Assembly: GCA_026416315.1 (NCBI GenBank)
Contig: JAOAFK010000196.1
Location: forward strand, 1 to 6,978
Reading direction: 5' to 3'
DNA length: 6,978 bases
Origin: Syntrophorhabdaceae bacterium
GTDB taxonomy: Bacteria; Desulfobacterota; Syntrophorhabdia; Syntrophorhabdales; Syntrophorhabdaceae
The number at the start of each line of letters is the position of its first letter. Within the stretch, counting starts at the first letter, position 1. The notes beneath the pieces were generated by a model. That model searched no databases. It saw only the letters and a program-made list of their open reading frames with translations, and was not told where the DNA came from. This document shows positions 1-5,509 of the stretch, piece after piece. Both the position numbers and the translations under genes were made by a program.

Positions 1-618
1 ATGTTTCCATTTATGAAGGGGCAAAATACAGATGAGCCCTGCATTGTAGATGAAATAAAAAAAGGCATTGATATAATATCATTCAGCGGTGATAAGCTCT
101 TGGGTGCCACCCAGGCAGGTATCATAATCGGTAAAGAGACATTTATAGAGGCATGCAAATCAAATCCTTTAACAAGGGCATTAAGACCTGATAAGTTTAC
201 CCTTGCAGGACTTGAAAGCACACTAATTCTATACCTTGATGAAAAAAGGGCAATGGAATCCATTCCTACCCTGAAGATGATAAAAGAAAACCAAATGGTT
301 ATAAAAAATAGGGCTCGCCTATTATCAAATAAATTGAAAAACCTTACACTACCCCTTTATGTTGAAACCGTACCCACTGAGTCAGAAATAGGTGGTGGTT
401 CTTTTCCCGATGTTAAATTGCCTTCCTATGCTATTGCCATTAAACCCATTGGTATATCTATAGACACATTTGAAAAAAGACTCAGATCCCTTGATGTACC
501 CATTATTGCCCGTATTGAAAAAGAAAGACTCATATTCGATGTGAGAACTATATTGAAAAGGGATGAAGTAGATTTCATCAGGGGTGTCAAAGAGGCCGCT
601 TCAGATATAAATCCATGA
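1..618 (+). CDS. selA: L-seryl-tRNA(Sec) selenium transferase, C-terminal part (5' truncated)
   Basis: SelA is the cytoplasmic PLP enzyme that converts seryl-tRNA(Sec) to selenocysteinyl-tRNA(Sec) using selenophosphate. The visible 205 residues contain the family signature SFSGDKLLG followed by QAG; Lys32 of the fragment (codon at 94-96) matches the PLP-binding lysine (Lys295 in E. coli). Next come the conserved RALRPDKFTLAGLEST region (about residues 60-75) and the C-terminal small domain, with GGGSFPD near residues 130-136. Full-length SelA is about 450-470 residues, so roughly the N-terminal half lies before the window. The ATG at position 1 falls just before the PLP loop and is an internal methionine, not the start. 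The gene ends 22 nt before the rluD-like gene and the two may be cotranscribed. selB, selC and selD are not in the window. Identification is firm; only completeness is lacking. Confidence 0.93.
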   Translation: MFPFMKGQNTDEPCIVDEIKKGIDIISFSGDKLLGATQAGIIIGKETFIEACKSNPLTRALRPDKFTLAGLESTLILYLDEKRAMESIPTLKMIKENQMVIKNRARLLSNKLKNLTLPLYVETVPTESEIGGGSFPDVKLPSYAIAIKPIGISIDTFEKRLRSLDVPIIARIEKERLIFDVRTILKRDEVDFIRGVKEAASDINP

Positions 619-640
619 TGGAACATTTAAACCTAAAGTA

Positions 641-1582
641 ATGACAGGGCATAATTTCCTAAAAAAACACAAAAATCCTGAAAGAATATCACATGTTGTG
701 GTAGATGACGAAGAGAAAAGGCTCGATGTTTATCTCTCTGAGATATGTTCCATCACAAGAACCAGGGCAAAACATCTTATAGAAGGCGATTTTATTACTG
801 TGGACGGAAAAATTCCAAAACCCTCTATAAAGGTAAAAAAAGGCATGCATATAGAAGGGGTGATAAAGGAAGAAGAAACCCTTTCAATGGAACCACAGGA
901 GATACCATTAGAGATTCTATACGAAGATGAATATATACTGGCAATCAACAAGCCTTCTGATATGGTTGTCCATCCATCCTTTGGTCACAGCGATAAAACA
1001 TTGATGAATGCCCTTCTTGCATATTTCAATATTTCATGCGCTGAGGCATCGCCTGTTCCAAGGGCTGGTATTGTCCACAGACTCGATAAAGACACAACAG
1101 GTGTAATCCTTGTAGCAAAGGATTTAAAAACTCAGGAAATGCTCTCTGCCATGTTTAAAAAAAGAGATATTACAAAACATTACAGGGCTGTGGTAGAGGG
1201 TATTATAAAAGAAGATACCATGACTATCGAAGGAAACATTGGAAGACACCCTGTTGAGAGGAAAAAGATGGCTGTATTAAAAAAAGGTGGAAGGGATGCA
1301 TTAACAGATGTTGTAGTTCTTGAGAGGCTTAACACATTTACATATGTGGATGTATTTCCGAAAACAGGCAGAACTCATCAGATAAGGGTACATCTGTCAT
1401 ATAAAGGTCATCCTATTGTGGGCGATGAAATTTATGGAAAAAGGGCAAGACATGCTTCTGATAGAATCCTTCTTCATGCATACAGAATTGATTTTGTTCA
1501 TCCTATAAAAAATATCCCTCTATCAATATGGGCACCTGTTCCAGATGACATAAAAGGGTTTATAGAGTCCCACAGGGGTTAA
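641..1582 (+). CDS. rluD: RluA-family 23S rRNA pseudouridine synthase, RluD type
   Basis: This enzyme isomerises uridines to pseudouridine in RNA; RluD acts on helix 69 of 23S rRNA (1911/1915/1917). An N-terminal S4 RNA-binding domain covers about residues 27-75 (RLDVYLSE, then TRAKHLIEGDFITVDG). The catalytic domain follows from about residue 88: INKPSDMVVHPS near 102-113, the catalytic motif HRLDKDTTG at 146-154 with Asp149 as the expected nucleophile, HYRAVVEG near 190, and GRTHQIRVHL with GHPIVGDEIYG further on. At 313 residues it is close to E. coli RluD (326). The ATG at 641 overlaps a stop codon (taATG) and has only a weak Shine-Dalgarno. A GTG at 698 is a less likely alternative, since the residues between are plausible N-terminal extension. 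The family call is very secure. The exact target site (RluD rather than RluA or RluC) is inferred from the S4 domain and the HRLDKDTTG form of the motif. Confidence 0.9.
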   Translation: MTGHNFLKKHKNPERISHVVVDDEEKRLDVYLSEICSITRTRAKHLIEGDFITVDGKIPKPSIKVKKGMHIEGVIKEEETLSMEPQEIPLEILYEDEYILAINKPSDMVVHPSFGHSDKTLMNALLAYFNISCAEASPVPRAGIVHRLDKDTTGVILVAKDLKTQEMLSAMFKKRDITKHYRAVVEGIIKEDTMTIEGNIGRHPVERKKMAVLKKGGRDALTDVVVLERLNTFTYVDVFPKTGRTHQIRVHLSYKGHPIVGDEIYGKRARHASDRILLHAYRIDFVHPIKNIPLSIWAPVPDDIKGFIESHRG

Positions 1583-1628
1583 CTTTGAAATAGAAAAAAT
1601 AAAAATTCATTATATATCTATCTGAATT

Positions 1629-1640
1629 TATGTTAACATA
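1629..1640. repeat. 12-bp perfect palindrome in the gap before the spermidine-synthase-like gene
   Basis: TATGTTAACATA is its own reverse complement and is centred 69-70 nt before the ATG at 1704. It lies in the very AT-rich 121-nt gap between the pseudouridine synthase and the next gene. It could be an operator for a dimeric regulator. In such AT-rich DNA a 12-bp palindrome can also arise by chance. I see no convincing -35/-10 pair here; TTGAAA at 1585-1590 has only poor -10 candidates around 1608-1618. Confidence 0.3.
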
Positions 1641-1703
1641 GAGGGTCTTTCAAAAAAGGCTATATCAATTAATTAGACAAACAGACAGGAGGGTTGTGGA
1701 AAG

Positions 1704-3254
1704 ATGAGTCTCATTGAAGCGTATATCATAACATTCATTGCAAGTTTCTGTACTCTCGTAATAGAGATGGTGGCAGGCCGCATTCTCGCACCTTTTGTAG
1801 GTGTTTCCATCTATACATGGACAAGTATTATAGGCGTTATACTTGCAGGGATAAGCATAGGTGCCTATATTGGTGGAAAACTTGCAGACAGGTTTCCCAC
1901 AAGAAAAACCTTGGGGTGGCTCCTTCTCATTTCGGGTATAACTTCACTGACCATCATACCCCTCACATATGCCATTGCTGCATATAGATTTCCTGTATCC
2001 CTTATGTTGAGGATATTTATAGTAACCACAATTATTTTTTTCATACCTGGTTGTGTTTTAGGCACGATTTCCCCTGTTGTGGTAAGACTTACATTAAAAA
2101 ATCTCGAAAGGGCTGGAAATGTTATAGGAAAGATATATGCATTTTCAACCCTTGGTGCCATAATTGGCACTTTTGCCACAGGCTTTTTTCTCATATCATA
2201 CATGGGTACAAGAAGCATTGTCTTCACCATGGGAATAATACTTATACTTGCCGCAATATTTTCTGGCTCTTTATTTAAAACCAAAAAAAGTGCTGCATTG
2301 TTTTTAATTATAGCCATACCTTTTTTATGGCTCATCTATCATTATCTGTACAGGCCACCTCTCACAAAAAACACATATTTTTATAAGGAGAGTGATTACT
2401 TCACCATAAAATTAACAAAAACAACAAGTTCTGACGGTGAAACCCCTCTTGAGGCCTTAATCCTCGATAACCTTATCCACTCTTATGTATCCCTTGAAAA
2501 CCCCCTTCACATAGAATACGAATATGAGAGAATATATTCAGATGTCCTAAAATGGAAATTCAAAAAAAACGACCACTTCAAGACCCTTACAATTGGCGGA
2601 GGTGGATATACATTTCCCAGATATATGGAGGTATATTATCCAAATGCAGCCATTGATGTTGTGGAAATAGATCCCGAGGTCACAAAGATAGTGTACAGCC
2701 ACTTAGGGCTTCCAAAGAACACACGCATCAAAAGTTATAACGAAGATGGAAGATGGTATGTAATGCATTGTAAAGAAAAATATGACCTTATATTCACCGA
2801 TGCATACAATGACCTCTCCATACCATATCATCTAACTACAAAAGAATTTCTGCAGCAACTGAAGGATATATTAAAACCAAACGGTCTGCTTTTGTCCAAT
2901 ATAATAGATAATTTTCAGAGAGGCGCCTTTTTGCCCTCTTATATGAAGACACTGGCTGAGGTGTTCGGAAAGGACAATGTTTTTCTTGTATCTGTAAGCC
3001 CTGATTTTGAAAATACAAAGATAAGCACATTTATAGTCATTGCCTCCAATGGTAAGATGGATATAGATAAATTTGTCCAATTTGTAAAAACAGAACTTAA
3101 AGATCATGCAAAATCATATGTGGTGCCAAAGGACATGGTGGAAGCCTTTATAAATAAAAAATATGCCATTGTTATAAGGGATGACTTTGCACCAGTGGAT
3201 AATCTTATTGCCCCTGTTTTTGAGGAAAGATTCGGGTACAACAGAAAAAGCTGA
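1704..3254 (+). CDS. Membrane protein with C-terminal spermidine-synthase-like domain (fused MFS/spermidine synthase type)
   Basis: The 516-residue protein has two parts. Residues 1-220 are hydrophobic, with about six to seven predicted membrane segments (roughly 5-25, 38-60, 70-92, 100-122, 145-165, 170-190, 197-217) and an MFS-like cytoplasmic loop GGKLADRFPTRK near 57-68. Residues 225-510 form a Rossmann methyltransferase-like domain of the polyamine aminopropyltransferase fold: nucleotide-binding GGGGY at 298-302, acidic-loop VEIDPE at 320-325, EDG at 347-349, and YDLIFTDAYND at 360-370. True spermidine synthases have a DSTDP-type catalytic motif; here it is D366-A-Y-N-D370, so aminopropyl transfer is doubtful. 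A conserved-looking DDFAPVDNL lies near the C-terminus (493-501). The start is set by a strong Shine-Dalgarno AGGAGGG at 1687-1693, 10 nt before the ATG. The family is widespread and poorly characterised; substrate and product are unknown. The protein is expected in the inner membrane with the Rossmann domain probably cytoplasmic. Confidence 0.85.
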   Translation: MSLIEAYIITFIASFCTLVIEMVAGRILAPFVGVSIYTWTSIIGVILAGISIGAYIGGKLADRFPTRKTLGWLLLISGITSLTIIPLTYAIAAYRFPVSLMLRIFIVTTIIFFIPGCVLGTISPVVVRLTLKNLERAGNVIGKIYAFSTLGAIIGTFATGFFLISYMGTRSIVFTMGIILILAAIFSGSLFKTKKSAALFLIIAIPFLWLIYHYLYRPPLTKNTYFYKESDYFTIKLTKTTSSDGETPLEALILDNLIHSYVSLENPLHIEYEYERIYSDVLKWKFKKNDHFKTLTIGGGGYTFPRYMEVYYPNAAIDVVEIDPEVTKIVYSHLGLPKNTRIKSYNEDGRWYVMHCKEKYDLIFTDAYNDLSIPYHLTTKEFLQQLKDILKPNGLLLSNIIDNFQRGAFLPSYMKTLAEVFGKDNVFLVSVSPDFENTKISTFIVIASNGKMDIDKFVQFVKTELKDHAKSYVVPKDMVEAFINKKYAIVIRDDFAPVDNLIAPVFEERFGYNRKS

Positions 3255-3263
3255 TAATGAAGC

Positions 3264-3292
3264 TTGATTTATTTTAAAAGATTTTCTAAAAT
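3264..3292 (+). promoter_or_regulatory. Sigma-70-type promoter for the tRNA-Gly gene
   Basis: TTGATT (3264-3269; 4/6 to TTGACA) is separated by exactly 17 bp from TAAAAT (3287-3292; 5/6 to TATAAT). Transcription would begin around 3299-3301, right at the 5' end of the tRNA at 3302. The RNA would therefore have almost no leader. The promoter begins 10 nt after the stop codon of the preceding gene. Confidence 0.6.
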
Positions 3293-3301
3293 TAAATATA
3301 T

Positions 3302-3377
3302 GCGGGCATAGCTCAGCAGGTAGAGTGCAAGCTTCCCAAGCTTGATGCCGCGGGTTCGATCCCCGTTGCCCGCTCCA
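3302..3377 (+). tRNA. tRNA-Gly (anticodon CCC)
   Basis: The 76-nt cloverleaf is complete. The acceptor stem GCGGGCA pairs perfectly with TGCCCGC. The D stem is GCTC/GAGT. The anticodon stem CAAGC/GCTTG closes the loop TTCCCAA, with anticodon CCC at 3335-3337, which reads GGG (Gly). The T arm GCGGG-TTCGATC-CCCGT has one G-T pair. The discriminator is T and the 3' CCA is encoded at 3375-3377. The perfect acceptor stem and Gly-type discriminator make this a functional gene. Its own promoter lies just upstream. No clear intrinsic terminator follows; the AAAAACTTTTTT at 3381-3392 has no usable loop. Confidence 0.97.
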
Positions 3378-3446
3378 TTTAAAAACTTTTTTAGAGTCAT
3401 ATTTATTCTTATAAAAAATCCATGAAAAAATGACATATAGGGGGCA

Positions 3447-3531
3447 TTTAATACTCAACTGATGAACTCTCATGTTATCCATTAAGGCGTAAGCCGAGTT
3501 TTGCTTGCCATAAAAAAAAATTGAGTATAGA
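3447..3531 (+). promoter_or_regulatory. Candidate structured leader (three-way junction) upstream of the CooS-like gene
   Basis: The 205 nt between the tRNA and the CooS-like gene hold nested complementary segments. An outer stem pairs ATACTCAA (3451-3458) with TTGAGTAT (3521-3528), and can extend past an A-A mismatch (3447-3450 with 3530-3533). Inside it are two hairpins. One is GAT-g-AAC (3461-3467) with GTTATC (3479 end), loop TCTCAT. The other is GGC-gt-AAGC (3486-3494) with GCTTGCC (3503-3509). An alternative hairpin GGC-GTAA-GCC (3486-3495) with a GNRA-type loop competes with the last. I do not recognise it as a known riboswitch class. It could be a cis-acting RNA or small RNA, or chance folding of AT-rich sequence. 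Confidence 0.3.
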
Positions 3532-3547
3532 ATATCAACAGATATTC
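3530..3547. promoter_or_regulatory. 18-bp perfect dyad (7-4-7) just upstream of the CooS-like gene
   Basis: GAATATC (3530-3536), spacer AACA, GATATTC (3541-3547): both arms match perfectly. It ends 35 nt before the start codon and 21 nt before the Shine-Dalgarno AAGGAGGT (3569-3576). It could be an operator; a weak promoter TTGCTT (3501-3506) with TATAGA (3526-3531, 19-bp spacing) would place it across the transcription start. It could equally be a 5'-UTR hairpin. It does not match the FNR/HcpR/DNR-type sites I know (TTGAC or TTGAT half-sites). Confidence 0.4.
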
Positions 3548-3582
3548 CCGTTGTTTTAAGCTGAAAATAAGGAGGTAATAAC

Positions 3583-5487
3583 ATGGAAGAAAACAGGATT
3601 TCCTATCACGCGTCGGTCCGAAAAGTATATGAAAGAATTAAAAGGGACAAAATGGACAATATCTGGGATAGATATGAGGCTCAGGGCATGGGTGGAAATC
3701 CAGACCAGAGGTGCCCCTTCTGTCAGGCAGGGGTTCGATGCGACCTCTGCTCTAATGGCCCATGCAGGGCCGATGTTTCAAAAAACAAAAGGGGTGTTTG
3801 TGGCATCACAGCAGACGGCATGGCCATGAGAATGATGCTTCTTCGTAATGTCCTCGGTGCATCCACATACCACTATCATACAGAACAGACAATAAAGACA
3901 ATGCGGGCAGTGGCAGAAGGCAAATCCCCCTTTAAAATAAAAGATTTAGATAAACTCATGGCACTGGCCATCAGATTTAATATCCCAGATTTTATGCCAG
4001 AGGACGAGATCATCCTTACACTATGTAATCACTTCGAGGCAGATTTTAACAGAAGATATGACGAACCAAGCCATATCGTCCTTACCCTTGCACCAAAAGA
4101 AAGGATAAATAAGTGGAAGGAGTTAGGTATTTTTCCAGGGGGCATATACAGTGAAATGATGCTTGCCACAAGTTCCTGCCTTACAAATGTGGACGGATAC
4201 TATAAAAGCCTTGCCTTAAAGGCTTTAAGGCTCTCTATTGCCATGGCATATCAGAGTCAACTCATAAATGAATACTTTCAGGACATATTATTTGGGACAC
4301 CAAGACCACATAAGGTAAGATGTGATTTAGGGGTCCTTGATCCTGATTATGTAAATATTTTACCTAACGGACACGAGCCTTTTCTTGGGTTTGCCATGAT
4401 TGAGCTTGCAAGAAAGAAAGAATGGCAGGAAAAAGCAATATCAGCAGGGGCAAAAGGTATAAGGATTATAGCCAGTATTGAGACTGGTCAGGAGATGATC
4501 CAGCGATGGGAAACAGACGATGTGTTCTATGGATTTACCGGAAACTGGATCATGCAGGAGGCAGTTCTCGCAAGTGGTTGTGTTGATTTATTTGCATGTG
4601 ATATGAACTGTTCCATGCCTATAGACCCCTTATATGCTGAAAGATATAAATTCAAGCTCATCCCAGTAAGTGAGCTTGTTGCCTTTGAGGGTATAGATGA
4701 AAGGATTAATTATAACCCTTACGAGGCAGAGAAACAGGCTGCAAAACTTCTTGAATTGGCCATAGAGAATTTTAAAGAAAGAAGAAACTATATAGAGCCA
4801 ATAACAGGATTACCATTAAGAGAGGCCCTGGTAGGGTTTTCCACAGAAAGCATCTTTGGTGTGCTTGGTGGGACCATCGATCCCCTTTTGAAAGCAATTA
4901 TTGGGGGAACAATAAAAGGCGTTGCCGTGATTGTATCGTGCACAACATTGAGGGATTCAGGTCAGGATTGTCATACCATAGCTATAGCAAAAGAACTTAT
5001 AAAAAGAGATGTTCTTGTCCTTTCCATGGGTTGTGGAAATGCAGCCGTCCAGGTTGGAGGTCTTTGCAGCCTTGAAGCAAAAGATCTTGCTGGAAGTGGT
5101 TTAAGGGCAATATGCGAAATCCTTAAAATACCTCCTGTCATAAGCTATGGCACATGTACAGATATAGGCAGGGTTTCTGAATTACTTGCATCCTTTGCAA
5201 GCTTAATGGGTGATATACCGGTATATGAACTGCCTGTGGTTGCTGTTGCACCTGAATATATGGAGCAGAAAGCAACTATTGATGCCATATTCAGTCTTGC
5301 CTTCGGTCTATATACCTATGTAAATCCTGTGCCTACTATAACTGGGGCCCCGAACCTCGTAAAGCTTCTAACAGAAGACTTAGAATCCTTAACAGGGGGC
5401 AAGCTGAATGTTGAAAAAGATACTGTAAAAGCCGTAGATGGCATTATAGAACATATTGAGAAAAAAAGAAAAAAGCTCGCTATATAA
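3583..5487 (+). CDS. CooS-like Ni-CO dehydrogenase family protein with altered C-cluster ligands (deviant CODH, hybrid-cluster type predicted)
   Basis: The 634-residue protein covers the whole anaerobic CODH catalytic-subunit scaffold (CODH-II of C. hydrogenoformans is 636). WDRYEA at 28-33 matches the family N-terminus. B-cluster cysteines are intact: Cys53, Cys56, Cys61 (CDLCSNGPC) and Cys73 (GVCG). The D-cluster region has CPFC (Cys44, Cys47) instead of CX7C, the short type reported for [2Fe-2S] D-clusters. At the active site, His264 (NGHEP), Cys343, Cys453, Cys484 (MGCG) and Cys525 (GTCTD) match C-cluster ligands His261, Cys333, Cys446, Cys476 and Cys526. The Cys295 position is Glu300 (IETGQE against CCTGNE, ungapped). 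The C-terminal motif is EQKA (Glu561, Lys563), the form found in hybrid-cluster proteins. Relay histidines equivalent to 93, 99 and 102 are Tyr96, Gln102 and Lys105. CO oxidation is therefore doubtful; a redox reaction on another small molecule is inferred. A strong Shine-Dalgarno, AAGGAGGT, lies 6 nt before the ATG. There is no cooC, cooF or acs in the window, and an MFS gene follows after 22 nt. Confidence 0.9.
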   Translation: MEENRISYHASVRKVYERIKRDKMDNIWDRYEAQGMGGNPDQRCPFCQAGVRCDLCSNGPCRADVSKNKRGVCGITADGMAMRMMLLRNVLGASTYHYHTEQTIKTMRAVAEGKSPFKIKDLDKLMALAIRFNIPDFMPEDEIILTLCNHFEADFNRRYDEPSHIVLTLAPKERINKWKELGIFPGGIYSEMMLATSSCLTNVDGYYKSLALKALRLSIAMAYQSQLINEYFQDILFGTPRPHKVRCDLGVLDPDYVNILPNGHEPFLGFAMIELARKKEWQEKAISAGAKGIRIIASIETGQEMIQRWETDDVFYGFTGNWIMQEAVLASGCVDLFACDMNCSMPIDPLYAERYKFKLIPVSELVAFEGIDERINYNPYEAEKQAAKLLELAIENFKERRNYIEPITGLPLREALVGFSTESIFGVLGGTIDPLLKAIIGGTIKGVAVIVSCTTLRDSGQDCHTIAIAKELIKRDVLVLSMGCGNAAVQVGGLCSLEAKDLAGSGLRAICEILKIPPVISYGTCTDIGRVSELLASFASLMGDIPVYELPVVAVAPEYMEQKATIDAIFSLAFGLYTYVNPVPTITGAPNLVKLLTEDLESLTGGKLNVEKDTVKAVDGIIEHIEKKRKKLAI

Positions 5488-5496
5488 AGACTTACA

Positions 5497-5506
5497 GAAG
5501 GGGGGG
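5497..5506 (+). promoter_or_regulatory. Ribosome binding site that sets the MFS transporter start
   Basis: A purine tract GAAGGGGGGG lies 3 nt before the ATG at 5510. It supports that ATG over the in-frame ATG at 5456. The upstream one lies inside the CooS-like gene, has no Shine-Dalgarno, and would add a lysine-rich 18-residue stretch (MRKKEKSSLYKD) that merely reads the end of the previous gene in another frame. Confidence 0.65.
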
Positions 5507-5509
5507 AAT

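Noticed and set aside
1865..2335. 156-codon reading frame on the - strand
   Set aside because: It lies wholly inside the membrane domain of the spermidine-synthase-like gene, has no ribosome binding site and resembles no family I know.
3381..3392. AAAAACTTTTTT as a terminator after the tRNA
   Set aside because: There is no loop between the A and T tracts and no GC stem, so no intrinsic terminator hairpin can form.
3459..3465. CTGATGA as the core of a hammerhead ribozyme
   Set aside because: The second core element GAAA and a suitably placed cleavage triplet are missing after the following hairpin.
3521..3538. FNR/DNR-like site TTGAG...ATCAA
   Set aside because: The half-sites are 8 bp apart instead of 4 and the first is imperfect.
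3114..3584. 156-codon reading frame on the - strand
   Set aside because: It runs antisense through the tRNA-Gly gene and the end of the preceding gene. The peptide SNPRHQAWEACTLPAELCP is the well-known spurious translation of a tRNA complement.
3583..5487. Plain annotation as a functional Ni-CO dehydrogenase
   Set aside because: The scaffold is right, but the Cys295 ligand and most relay histidines are replaced, so CO dehydrogenase activity should not be assumed.
5456..5509. Longer N-terminus for the MFS transporter from the ATG at 5456
   Set aside because: It would overlap the CooS-like gene by 32 nt, lacks a Shine-Dalgarno and adds a charged stretch not expected in the family. The ATG at 5510 has a strong ribosome binding site.
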